A DNA stretch of 64,000 nucleotides, taken from Kiloniella laminariae (GTDB taxonomy: Bacteria; Pseudomonadota; Alphaproteobacteria; Kiloniellales; Kiloniellaceae). A model generated the notes under the pieces. The model did no database searches. It was not told the DNA's origin and worked only from the letters and a program-made list of their open reading frames with translations. Numbering within the stretch: position 1 is the stretch's first letter; the number at the start of each line of letters is the position of its first letter. The position numbers and the translations under genes were made by a program. Shown here piece after piece: positions 52,946 through 61,134 of this stretch. The stretch covers positions 558,001 through 622,000 of the forward strand of contig NZ_JAPWGY010000001.1 in the NCBI RefSeq assembly GCF_027214005.1. The letters run 5' to 3'.

Positions 52946-53072
52946 GGAACGCCCTTTAACGACTTGGCCAGGGTGGCTTCTTTTATGGCCAGTTACCATG
53001 ATATAAATCAAGCAGGTCTTCGACCCGTTGAATAATGATGGTTTTTTCAAAACTCTGGTCGCGCTGTGCGCG

Positions 53073-54173
53073 TTACTTTTCGGGGAAGAGATGGCGGGTG
53101 GCTGTGGAGAGGCTGACCAGGGACAGCATGACCGGAACCTCGACCAGCACGCCGACCACCGTTGCCAGGGCGGCACCGGAATGCAGGCCAAAAAGGCTGA
53201 TGGCGACGGCCACGGAAAGTTCAAAAAAGTTCGAGGTACCGATCAGGGCGCAGGGGGCGGCGACGTTAAAGGGGATGCGCCAGAACCAGGCGCCGAGGTA
53301 GGCGATGAAAAAGATGCCATAGGACTGGATCACCAGCGGCACAGCAATCAGGGCAATCAGCAGCGGATTGTCGAGGATGACCTGTCCCTGAAAGGCAAAG
53401 AGCAACACAACGGTGGCAAGCAGCCCCAGGACCGAGAAGGGTTTGACCCGGTGGGTAAAGCGGTTCAGCACTTCGGAAGTCTGGCGGCTCTTCCGGGTGA
53501 GAAAGTGCCGGGTCAGGGCACCGGCAGCCAGCGGAATGACGACATAAAGCAGGACCGACAGCAGCAGGGTTTCCCAGGGAACGCTGAAATCGGTGACGCC
53601 AAGCAACAGGGCGACGATCGGGGCAAAGGCAAAGATCATGATCACGTCGTTGACCGAAACCTGCACCAGCGTATAGGTGGCATCGCCGCGCACCAGCTGG
53701 CTCCAGACAAACACCATGGCCGTACAGGGCGCGGCACCGAGCAGGATCAGTCCGGCGATATACTGCTGCGCATCGGCGGGGTCGATCATATCGGCAAAGA
53801 GGCCTTCGAAAAACAGCACCGCAAGAAATGCCATGGAAAAAGGCTTGATCAGCCAGTTGACCACCAGTGTGACAACCAGCCCCTTGGGCTTGTCACCGAT
53901 ATGACGCAGGCTGGCAAAATCGACATTGACCATCATGGGATAGACCATGGCCCAGATCAGGACGGCGACCACCAGATTGACCCTGGCGTATTCAAGGGCG
54001 GCGAGAAACTGGAAAACAGCGGGAAAAACAATGCCGAGAACGATCCCCAAGGTAATGCACAGCGCAACCCAGAGCGAAAGCCACTTTTCAAAAAAGCCGA
54101 TACCGCCGGGGGGAGGGGTATCCGCTGTTATCGTTTCATTCTGAAGGGATTTCGGAAGCGGGTTGTTGGTCAT
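53073..54173 (-). CDS. acr3: ACR3-family arsenite efflux transporter
   Basis: A 366-residue inner-membrane carrier with about ten TM helices. The family hallmark [17 protein letters not shown] contains the conserved Cys, and ASVNDV-like [17 protein letters not shown] and [12 protein letters not shown] (conserved Glu) follow. It would export arsenite driven by proton-motive force. No arsR or arsC is next to it. Its 3' end is duplicated in a scar at 51893-51929. It is divergent from the PepSY gene. Confidence 0.92.
   Translation of the reverse strand: MTNNPLPKSLQNETITADTPPPGGIGFFEKWLSLWVALCITLGIVLGIVFPAVFQFLAALEYARVNLVVAVLIWAMVYPMMVNVDFASLRHIGDKPKGLVVTLVVNWLIKPFSMAFLAVLFFEGLFADMIDPADAQQYIAGLILLGAAPCTAMVFVWSQLVRGDATYTLVQVSVNDVIMIFAFAPIVALLLGVTDFSVPWETLLLSVLLYVVIPLAAGALTRHFLTRKSRQTSEVLNRFTHRVKPFSVLGLLATVVLLFAFQGQVILDNPLLIALIAVPLVIQSYGIFFIAYLGAWFWRIPFNVAAPCALIGTSNFFELSVAVAISLFGLHSGAALATVVGVLVEVPVMLSLVSLSTATRHLFPEK
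53105..53142. repeat. ACR3 3'-end fragment, copy 2 (intact gene)
   Basis: Matches 51893-51929 with a few differences. Lies within the intact ACR3 gene. Confidence 0.85.
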
Positions 54174-54206
54174 GCTTTTGTTCTTGCTGCCTGGGCTGAT
54201 GATTTA

Positions 54207-54234
54207 TCCAGATCGAGTAATCCAGATCGAGTAA
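54207..54234. repeat. 2 x 14-bp tandem repeat
   Basis: TCCAGATCGAGTAA occurs twice without a gap, 34 bases upstream of the ACR3 start. Confidence 0.8.
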
Positions 54235-54342
54235 TAGAGTACACACCGGGGAAAGTCACGAAAGGCAATACCCGCTGCAGAAATAAATCCGGGATCAAAA
54301 AAATCCGGGACGGGAAACAGGGACGATCCTTTCGATGTCGTC

Positions 54343-54373
54343 TTGACCTTCCCCTTGCTGGAACTTTTAAAGA
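54343..54373 (+). promoter_or_regulatory. CueR-type copper-responsive promoter 1
   Basis: TTGACC (-35), then the dyad ACCTTCC-CCTTGCT-GGAACTT with 19-bp spacing to the -10 position TAAAGA. The long spacer and the sequence CTTGACCTTCCCCTTGCTGG match, from memory, the E. coli copA promoter bound by CueR. It faces the PepSY gene. No cueR gene is in this window. Confidence 0.8.
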
Positions 54374-54447
54374 AGCAGACTTGATCTGGCGGGGAGTGGG
54401 GATCACAGCGCGGTGTTGTGGCATCTTTCCCCGGTATGGGATTTGTA

Positions 54448-55620
54448 ATGCGCAAGCTCCATCTGTTTTTTGCCCTCAGTCTGGGCCTGTTTTTTGTGAT
54501 CCTCGGCCTTTCGGGCGGGGTTCTGGTCTTTCGTGCCGAGTTACAGCAGGCGGCTTTGCCGCAGGTAAAGCTGTCGGTGCTGGAACTTGATAACGATGCC
54601 CAGCTGTTGCCGGGACCTGATCAGCTTTTTGCCCGGCTGAAAACAGAGTTCCCTGATGCCCGACTGCGTTCCCTGAAGCTTCCCCAGCGCCTTATGGACC
54701 CTTATCTGATGACTGTGAGTTATCAGGAGCAGGGGAAAACCCGGCTGGAACAGTTTCTGGTTGATCCCCTGGGGGGAAAGGTCGGGCGTCAGGCTGATTT
54801 TACTTCGCCTTCGGAAGCGTGGATCTATGAGCTGCATAGCAGCCTTTTTCTGGCAACGCCGGGGACGTTTCTGGTTGGCGCTATCGGGACAGGGTTGCTG
54901 GTTTTGTTGCTACTGGGTTTGGGAATCTGGGGGCAAGGGCTGGTCGCTGCTGGTCCGGAACAGGCCAAAGCGTGGTTGATGATGTCAGGCAGGGCCAGAG
55001 GCAAGGGCCGGCTTGCGCTTTTGCACAGAGTATTGGGGTTCTATTTTTCCCCGCTGCTGTTGCTGTTGGTCGCCAGTGGTGTTCTGCTGGTCTTCCGCGA
55101 AGATATTCTGGCACCGTTCGAAACCACGAGGCATGAACTGCATCACTCGGAAACTGCGGGGGAAAACGCCGGGCATCATCAGAGCACGACAGAAGATATC
55201 AGTACGAAAAACTGTGTCGGTGTACCCGATATAGAAGATTACCTGTATCAGGCTGAACAGGTTTTCCCGACAGGAGTTGCGACCTTTATCCGCTTTCCCC
55301 GTAGCAAGGAACAGCCGGTTAACGTGACCCTGCGTCAGCCTGGAGAAGTCCCGTCACCTCTGGGGTTGAGCCGGGTTCTGCTGGAGATGAACTGCGGGAC
55401 GGTGGTGGGGCAACAGAATGGTCTGGCGCTTGATTGGAGCCAGACCTTGATTGAACGGACTGTCGCTTTGCATAATGGAAGCTATTGGGGGCCTGCAGGG
55501 CGGTTGCTCTATGCTTTTGCCGGATTTTTGCCACTGTTTTTCATGGTGACAGGTGTTCTTTTCTGGCGCCGTCGGAAAAATCAAACAGGCCGGGAAGTGA
55601 CGAAAATCGCCCAGTCTTGA
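54448..55620 (+). CDS. PepSY-associated transmembrane protein
   Basis: About 390 residues with four TM helices: an N-terminal helix (FFALSLGLFFVILGLSGGVL), a second (VGAIGTGLLVLLLLGLGIWG), a third (FYFSPLLLLLVASGVLLVF) and a last (LLYAFAGFLPLFFMVTGVLFW). It resembles the PepSY_TM family (PF03929), with a periplasmic loop containing RLMDPYLMTVSYQEQGKTRL and a His-rich stretch (ELHHSETAGENAGHH). Family members are near siderophore or copper systems; the role is unclear. Start is uncertain (54418 GTG, 54436 or 54448 ATG). The CueR-type promoter lies just upstream. Confidence 0.85.
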   Translation: MRKLHLFFALSLGLFFVILGLSGGVLVFRAELQQAALPQVKLSVLELDNDAQLLPGPDQLFARLKTEFPDARLRSLKLPQRLMDPYLMTVSYQEQGKTRLEQFLVDPLGGKVGRQADFTSPSEAWIYELHSSLFLATPGTFLVGAIGTGLLVLLLLGLGIWGQGLVAAGPEQAKAWLMMSGRARGKGRLALLHRVLGFYFSPLLLLLVASGVLLVFREDILAPFETTRHELHHSETAGENAGHHQSTTEDISTKNCVGVPDIEDYLYQAEQVFPTGVATFIRFPRSKEQPVNVTLRQPGEVPSPLGLSRVLLEMNCGTVVGQQNGLALDWSQTLIERTVALHNGSYWGPAGRLLYAFAGFLPLFFMVTGVLFWRRRKNQTGREVTKIAQS

Positions 55621-55705
55621 TCCGGGAAACAATTTTGAAATCAATCCCGAAAAAAATATATAGCTGGAAAAATATTTCCGGCTGTAAAAATTCCTTTGAT
55701 ACCCC

Positions 55706-55736
55706 TTGACCTTCCCCCTGGGGGAAACATTATCTG
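55706..55736 (+). promoter_or_regulatory. CueR-type copper-responsive promoter 2
   Basis: TTGACC (-35), dyad ACCTTCC-CCCTGGG-GGAAACA and TATCTG as -10 with a 19-bp spacer. The -10 ends directly before an ATG, so transcripts would start at or near the second ATG at 55743. Confidence 0.82.
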
Positions 55737-55742
55737 ATGATC

Positions 55743-56165
55743 ATGAAACACATTCTGCACAGTCTTGTTTTGCTGGTTTTTGTTCTCTCTGCCACCTTGC
55801 TGGGGGCAGAGCCGGATACCCATGACGGTCCTTTGCATCACCCGCAGGTCCCTTCTGTCAGCGATAAAAACAGACTGGCAACAGACATGGCAGCTGAAAT
55901 GGCTGCAAAAAGTGTTCAGGCAGAGGAGCAGGGTGTTGCTCATTCCCATAGCGATGCAGTTGCATCTGGCCTTGTGCCGGAAAGTAAAATCCAGTCGCAT
56001 TGTCTGGGGATCTACAGCTGCAGTTTTACCAACGCGCTGGCGTTTGTTTTCTCGCACCCTGATCCCGTTGTGTTTTACCAGCCGGCAAACTGGTTTCTTG
56101 CCCGGAGTGACGAGTTTCTTTCCCTGACCCGGCCCGTTGACGTACCTCCACCCCGATATAGCTGA
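55743..56165 (+). CDS. small secreted protein with His-rich segment, copper-induced
   Basis: A 140-residue protein with a signal peptide (SLVLLVFVLSATLLGA) and a mature part containing HDGPLHHPQV, AEEQGVAHSHSDAV and CLGIYSCS, ending LTRPVDVPPPRYS. The C-terminal Pro/Arg pattern is like the small secreted gene at 52520, and both may belong to a DUF2946-like group. With the -10 element ending at 55736 the start codon would be at the very 5' end of the mRNA. The alternative ATG is 55737. Confidence 0.7.
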   Translation: MKHILHSLVLLVFVLSATLLGAEPDTHDGPLHHPQVPSVSDKNRLATDMAAEMAAKSVQAEEQGVAHSHSDAVASGLVPESKIQSHCLGIYSCSFTNALAFVFSHPDPVVFYQPANWFLARSDEFLSLTRPVDVPPPRYS

Positions 56166-56355
56166 TCCTGTCGTTACACACGATCTTGCCTGTGATCTTT
56201 GCAAGAGAACAGCAGGCAAGAATACAGGTGTGAAGTGAGATCTACCTTGCCTGTCGAGCCCGCCCTGAATGTCTTCAGGATGCAGGGACAGTGTGTCGCG
56301 ATCATTCTGATTAATTATCTGAAAATGAACAGTTATATCCTTTTATGGAGCTATC

Positions 56356-56937
56356 ATGTCTAACGTTGATACCCGTCGTAATGCCCTGCTTTCATCCGCT
56401 TTTGGTTTTTCGGCCGTTCTCGGTCTTGTCCTCTCGTTTGGTCTGGCTTCACCGGGCTTTGCGGATGCCACGCACGGTGAAACATCCCGGATTGCCATCG
56501 GCGAGGCCGGAGTTGCCGCAGAAGTGACAACCACCATCGAAATCTCGCTTCAGGATAATTATTTCGAGCCCGAACATATCGGTGTGAAGGAAAACGAAAC
56601 CGTTCGTTTTGTTATCCGCAACAATGGCGAGTTTGTTCATGAATTTAACATCGGCACCGCCGCCATGCACGCAGCCCATCAAAGCGAGATGGAAATGATG
56701 GTCAATCACGGTATTCTCGAGGCTGACAGGATCAACCGTGATATGATGCACATGGACATGGGGAATGGCCAGACCATGGAACATAATGATCCGAACTCTG
56801 TTCTCCTGGAACCCGGTGAAACCGCCGAGATTATCTGGAAATTCTCTGAAGCAGCAGAATTGGAATTCGCCTGTAACGTACCTGGTCATTATGACAGCGG
56901 CATGATGGGTGATTTTAAATTCACCCCTGGTTCGTGA
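56356..56937 (+). CDS. periplasmic cupredoxin (CopI-like)
   Basis: A 193-residue secreted protein with a signal peptide and one cupredoxin domain. Likely copper ligands are His in FVHEFNIG (about 94), then Cys and His in CNVPGH and Met in YDSGM near residue 172. A Met/His-rich loop (MHMDMGNGQTMEHND) precedes the C-terminal strand. It resembles CopI-type cupredoxins involved in copper tolerance. GGAG precedes the ATG. It probably receives or oxidises copper for CopA/CopB. It lies in one transcript with the following genes. Confidence 0.88.
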   Translation: MSNVDTRRNALLSSAFGFSAVLGLVLSFGLASPGFADATHGETSRIAIGEAGVAAEVTTTIEISLQDNYFEPEHIGVKENETVRFVIRNNGEFVHEFNIGTAAMHAAHQSEMEMMVNHGILEADRINRDMMHMDMGNGQTMEHNDPNSVLLEPGETAEIIWKFSEAAELEFACNVPGHYDSGMMGDFKFTPGS

Positions 56938-57170
56938 TCGCGGGTACTGATCAGAAGCAGAAGGCAAAGGGGGCGCCAGAAGAGTTTCTGGCTTCCCCGG
57001 TGCCGCGACAAAAGCACAAACCACAGATCGAGATGTTCACCGACGGGCTTTGTCAGTTTGGGGACAGCCCCGCATTTTCTGGCAAGAAATAAAGTCTGGT
57101 GCGTTTCATGCGAAGCAGAAGACACATCCTTTGGAGAAGTCTCTGTAACGCGGTTTTCGAGGAAATATTC

Positions 57171-59156
57171 ATGATTCAATACAAAACAGATATCACAACC
57201 AGGATTGCTGCGCTGTTGCCCAGAGCAACAGCCCTGACCGCGGTTGTGGCTGTTGCTCTGGCTTTCGCTCTGGCATTCACTGGGCTGCAGACAACGTCGG
57301 CCTCAGCCGCCGTCTATGATCTGACGGTTGATCCTGTAACCATCAGGACAGGCGATTTTACCCGTGAGGGGATCGGCTATAACGGCAGTTCGCCGGGGCC
57401 CGTCCTGCGCTTTGAAGAAGGCGAAGAGGTTACCATCAATGTGACCAACAACCTGGCGGAATCAACCTCGATCCACTGGCACGGTCTGATACTGCCGCCG
57501 GAAATGGATGGGGTGCCAGGGATCAGCTTTGATGGCATCGCGCCGGGTGAAACCTTTACCTATAAATTTCCCATTGTTCAGTCCGGCACTTACTGGTTCC
57601 ACAGCCACAGCCACCTGCAGGAACCTGATGGTGCCTATGGTGCGATTGTTATTACGCCGAAAAAGCGCGATCCCTTCAAATTTGATCGTGATTATGTCGT
57701 GCAGCTGACCGATGCCCATCCGCACCGCGCGGCAACCATCCTGCGCAATCTCAAGATGATGGATGACTATTACAACCGCAGCCAGCGCACCCTTGGTGAT
57801 TTCTTCAGCGATATGGCTGACAAGGGACTTGCCAAAACCCTGTCTGATCGTGGCGATTGGGGCGAGATGCGCATGACCCCGACCGATATCGAGGACCTGC
57901 AGGGCTACACCCCCCTGATCAATGGCCAAGATGTGACAGGAAATTGGACCGGAATTTTTGCCCCGGGGGAACGGGTGCGTCTGCGTTTTATCAATTCCTC
58001 GGCCATGGCCTATTTTGATATCCGCATTCCCGGCCTGCAGATGACCGTGGTCAGTAGCGATGGTAACAATGTGCAGCCGGTCAGGGTGGACGAATTCCGT
58101 ATTGCCGTGGCCGAGACCTTTGATGTGATCGTGCAGCCAAAAGACGATCAGGCCTATGGCATTATCGCAGAATCCATGGGGCGTACAGCCATCACACGGG
58201 CGACACTGGCCCCCCGTGAAGGTATGATTGCAGCCCTGCCGGAACTGCGGGCCAAGCCCCTGTTGACCATGGCGGACATGGGCATGGATCATGCCGGAAT
58301 GGATATGGGTATGGATATGGGCGGCATGGAAGGAATGGATCACTCTGGCATGGACATGTCTGAGGGTGAGGTACCAGAAACGGATCACAGCCAAATGGAT
58401 CCCGCCAAAATGGACCACAGCCAGATGGACCACAGCCAGGTGGATATGTCTCAAATGGACCACTCTCAAATGGACATGTCCAAATCCGCTTCCGGTGATA
58501 TGCCGGGAATGGACCATTCCAATATGCCGAGTATGGACCATTCCAATATGCCGGGTATGGATCATTCCAATATGCCGGGAATGAAGAAGCAGGCGAGCGC
58601 TGATCCTTTCTATGCGCCGGGCAGCGGTTTGACCCCGGTGGCCGCCGAGGGCGGGAAGTTTCTTTCCTATGCTGATCTCAAGGCACAGAAACCCTTGTAT
58701 GAACATCGGGACGCAACCCGGGAAATCGAGCTGCGCCTGACCGGAAACATGGGCCGTTACAGCTGGTCGATCAACGGTGTGAAGTATGAAGATGCCGACC
58801 CGATCCGGTTGCAGTACGGCGAGCGGGTCCGTTTCAAGTTCGTCAATGAAACCATGATGACCCATCCGATGCACCTGCATGGTATGTGGTCGATCCTGGA
58901 TAATGGCAATGGCAAGTGGAACCCGGTCAAACACACCATCTCGATTGCTCCGGGGACCACGGTTTATTCTGAAACCGAAGTGGATGCCCCCGGCGAGTGG
59001 GCGTTCCATTGTCACCTGACCTACCACATGGCCACAGGTATGTTCCGCAAGATCGTTGTCGAGGGCGGAGACCAGCCAATCAAACTTTCCGCGGCTGAAG
59101 CACCTGCAAGTGTGACAGCCCCGGCACCTGTCAGCGAGCATGAGGGACACCACTAA
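57171..59156 (+). CDS. copA: multicopper oxidase CopA
   Basis: A 661-residue periplasmic multicopper oxidase. Copper ligands: HWHG (about 101), HSHSH (about 143), HPMHLHG (about 564) and HCHLTYHM (about 612), which give a type 1 site and the trinuclear cluster. Between the domains is a Met/His-rich insert (about residues 365-470) with DHSQM and MDHSNMPG repeats, typical of CopA. The N-terminus has a Sec-like hydrophobic signal rather than a clear twin-Arg motif. The start ATG 57171 follows GAGGAAA by eight bases. The stop overlaps copB by one base. It oxidises Cu(I) and binds copper in the periplasm. Confidence 0.95.
   Translation: MIQYKTDITTRIAALLPRATALTAVVAVALAFALAFTGLQTTSASAAVYDLTVDPVTIRTGDFTREGIGYNGSSPGPVLRFEEGEEVTINVTNNLAESTSIHWHGLILPPEMDGVPGISFDGIAPGETFTYKFPIVQSGTYWFHSHSHLQEPDGAYGAIVITPKKRDPFKFDRDYVVQLTDAHPHRAATILRNLKMMDDYYNRSQRTLGDFFSDMADKGLAKTLSDRGDWGEMRMTPTDIEDLQGYTPLINGQDVTGNWTGIFAPGERVRLRFINSSAMAYFDIRIPGLQMTVVSSDGNNVQPVRVDEFRIAVAETFDVIVQPKDDQAYGIIAESMGRTAITRATLAPREGMIAALPELRAKPLLTMADMGMDHAGMDMGMDMGGMEGMDHSGMDMSEGEVPETDHSQMDPAKMDHSQMDHSQVDMSQMDHSQMDMSKSASGDMPGMDHSNMPSMDHSNMPGMDHSNMPGMKKQASADPFYAPGSGLTPVAAEGGKFLSYADLKAQKPLYEHRDATREIELRLTGNMGRYSWSINGVKYEDADPIRLQYGERVRFKFVNETMMTHPMHLHGMWSILDNGNGKWNPVKHTISIAPGTTVYSETEVDAPGEWAFHCHLTYHMATGMFRKIVVEGGDQPIKLSAAEAPASVTAPAPVSEHEGHH
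58270..58590 (+). repeat. Met/His-rich repeat region within copA
   Basis: It includes three 24-bp units encoding MDHSNMPG-type octads (about 58509-58580) and several DHSQMD units before them. Copper binding by the Met and His residues is expected. Confidence 0.8.
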
Positions 59157-59908
59157 TGAAAACGAACATTTTTTGTAAAAAAAGATCCAATGTCCCCATC
59201 ACCGCTTTGTTGACGGGCGTAGCTGTCAGTTTTGCCCCGATCAACCTGGCCTGGGCAGTGGAGCCGGTTCCCTATGTCTATTACGGGACGAACATCGAGC
59301 AATTCGAATATCGCTTCAGCGATGACAACGAAGTCGCCGCCTGGGATGGTTATGCCTTTGTCGGCACGGATGAGCTCAAATTCCGGCTGGAAAGTTCGGG
59401 CGAGTATGCGCTGGATGAAAGCGCTTTTGAAACGCTGGAGCATCAAGGGTTGCTGCAAATCCCTGTCAGCGGTTTCTGGGACGCCAAGGCGGGCCTGCGC
59501 TATGACGCCCCTGTGGGCGAAGACCGGGGCTATGCGGTTCTGGGCCTGACCGGGCTGGCCCCGCAGTGGTTCGAGGTCGATGCAGATCTGTTTCTCAGCG
59601 AGAAAGGTGATTTTTCGACCCGTCTGGAGGCGGATTACGAGCTGTTGCTGACCAACCGTCTGATCCTGCGACCTGTGGCAGAGGTCAATATCGCCTTTTC
59701 CGAAGATGAAGAGGTCGGCATCGGGCGGGGCTTGTCCTCACTCGAAACCGGGGTGAGGTTGAGCTATGACCTGGTGGACCGGACCATTGCCCCTTATGTC
59801 GGGGTCCATTACGAGCGTAACTTCGGAGACACCCGTGATCTGGTCAAAGAGGATGGCGGCAAGACCGACGAAGTCTTCTTTGTCACCGGACTGCGCGTGA
59901 TGTTCTAG
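59156..59908 (+). CDS. copB: copper-resistance protein CopB
   Basis: A 250-residue outer-membrane protein of the CopB/PcoB family. A signal peptide (VSFAPINLAWA) precedes the beta-barrel part: YVYYGTNIEQFEYRFSDDN, FWDAKAGLRYDAPVGEDRGY, FLSEKGDFSTRLEADYELLL and a C-terminal FFVTGLRVMF ending in Phe, typical of barrels. The Met-rich region of classical CopB is absent, so it is a short form. The ATG overlaps the copA stop by one base, indicating translational coupling. Confidence 0.92.
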   Translation: MKTNIFCKKRSNVPITALLTGVAVSFAPINLAWAVEPVPYVYYGTNIEQFEYRFSDDNEVAAWDGYAFVGTDELKFRLESSGEYALDESAFETLEHQGLLQIPVSGFWDAKAGLRYDAPVGEDRGYAVLGLTGLAPQWFEVDADLFLSEKGDFSTRLEADYELLLTNRLILRPVAEVNIAFSEDEEVGIGRGLSSLETGVRLSYDLVDRTIAPYVGVHYERNFGDTRDLVKEDGGKTDEVFFVTGLRVMF

Positions 59909-59921
59909 AACCAGTCCGGCC

Positions 59922-59968
59922 CTGATCGTCCCCGGTGCTTTCGGTTTGCCGAAACCGGGGACGATCAG
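59922..59968. terminator. long inverted repeat after copB
   Basis: CTGATCGTCCCCGGT and its exact reverse complement ACCGGGGACGATCAG enclose an inner TTCGG/CCGAA stem. It starts 14 bases after the copB stop. No T-run follows, so it may be a mRNA-protecting hairpin or weak terminator. Confidence 0.65.
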
Positions 59969-60108
59969 TTGGTTCTGTCCGGTGAAAAAATGGTCCGGAT
60001 GAAAATATGATTCCTGCTGTCAGAAGAATGTAACAAGACGAGGCATGCAGGCTGCTGTATGCTGTGGTGTCCGGCTTTGATTTTCCTTTTGTTACAGGGC
60101 CAGGACTT

Positions 60109-60186
60109 GCCGGTACAGACACCCGGTACAAACACTCGACACAAACACCCGGTACAATTACAGGGCACAATTACAGGGTAAAACAC
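60109..60186. repeat. 6 x 13-bp degenerate tandem array
   Basis: Six 13-bp units of type CCCGGTACAAACA, two of them with ATTA endings, lie immediately before the gene at 60192. Confidence 0.8.
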
Positions 60187-60191
60187 AGATC

Positions 60192-60593
60192 ATGGACGAC
60201 GAGAAGAATGCTGGAGTTTTCTATGGCCTTGCTTCTGTCTCGCGGCAGGCGGATGTTTTCAGCCGCGGCAGTCTGGTCCTGACCTATGAACTGTTGCGCG
60301 GTTCTGCCCCGCAGCTGGCCCTGGAGGTGCGCAACATCGTGCACGGGAAAGCCCTGCAAAGTCATTCTTCTCAGGCGTCACAGGCGCAGGATGAACTGGT
60401 GCAGAAAAGAAACCGGAACAGCGATCATTTTCGGGTGCAGCTGTCTGCCGTACAGGTTCGGGCTATTGTCGAGGGACTGGCCGGGCACCGTGAAAAAGCT
60501 GGCGCAGGGAGCGGGAACGCGGTTATGGCACAAACCCTGATCGAGGACTGGGTCGTTCTGGCACAAAAAATGGTTGAAGAACTGTCCGAATAA
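60192..60593 (+). CDS. hypothetical soluble protein
   Basis: A 133-residue protein with an ordered helical second half (LSAVQVRAIVEGLAGHREKA and IEDWVVLAQKMVEELSE) and a central basic/Gln-rich segment. No family was recognised. It begins five bases after the 13-bp array, so its transcription or translation may depend on the repeat. No clear Shine-Dalgarno site is visible. Confidence 0.55.
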   Translation: MDDEKNAGVFYGLASVSRQADVFSRGSLVLTYELLRGSAPQLALEVRNIVHGKALQSHSSQASQAQDELVQKRNRNSDHFRVQLSAVQVRAIVEGLAGHREKAGAGSGNAVMAQTLIEDWVVLAQKMVEELSE

Positions 60594-60709
60594 GATCTGA
60601 TCGTTCGAAAGTATATCTTTGATCTGGGCAGTGGGAGCTGGGCAGCGGCAGGATAGGGCAAGGGATATCAGCTTGCCGCTGGATTTTTCCACTGACACAG
60701 CTGGCTTGC

Positions 60710-61009
60710 CTAGAGCAGGACCTGTTTGTCTTCCAGAATTTTCCCCCAGCTATAGATGACATAGCGCCGATATTCCGAACTGTAAAAAGGATCGCGCAGG
60801 ATCAGTTGCACGACATCTTCACGTGCTGCGGCCTCAACGATCCAGAGTGCGCCACAGAAATCCCCCTCCGGGTTGGTTTTCAAACCGCCGCCGATCAACA
60901 GTTCCGGATGGGCGCGAACATAGGCGACATGCGCATCCCGGCGCGCCTTGTCGGCGCGAACATCCAGCATTTCGGGACTGTCAGTAAAAAGAACGGCCCA
61001 GCGTGTCAT
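60710..61009 (-). CDS. YciI-family protein
   Basis: A 99-residue YCII-domain protein (PF03795): RWAVLFTDSPEMLDVRADKA, HVAYVRAHPELLIGGGLKTN, then FCGALWIVEAAAREDVVQLI and DPFYSSEYRRYVIYSW. The conserved His28 and Asp residues suggest a catalytic or ligand-binding role, but no reaction is established. GGGAG lies upstream of the ATG. It stands alone, with the GH5 gene following on the same strand. Confidence 0.9.
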   Translation of the reverse strand: MTRWAVLFTDSPEMLDVRADKARRDAHVAYVRAHPELLIGGGLKTNPEGDFCGALWIVEAAAREDVVQLILRDPFYSSEYRRYVIYSWGKILEDKQVLL

Positions 61010-61134
61010 GATTTTTCTCCCTGTTCACAGAAGTCTATTCCATGCCGGGACGGGATCATAGAGCCAGTTTCATCTATTCACTTTTGCCAGTTGTCTTTCC
61101 TTACATGAGGTTTCCGGGATCAGCAGGTTTATTT

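Noticed and set aside
53028-54590. A 520-codon plus-strand open frame opposite ACR3
   Set aside because: It is the shadow of a GC-rich membrane gene; the Gly/Asp/Gln-rich product has no domain.
57462-59153. A 563-codon minus-strand open frame opposite copA
   Set aside because: It mirrors the GC-rich copA gene; the His/Ile/Arg-rich product fits no family and comes from the antisense of repeats.
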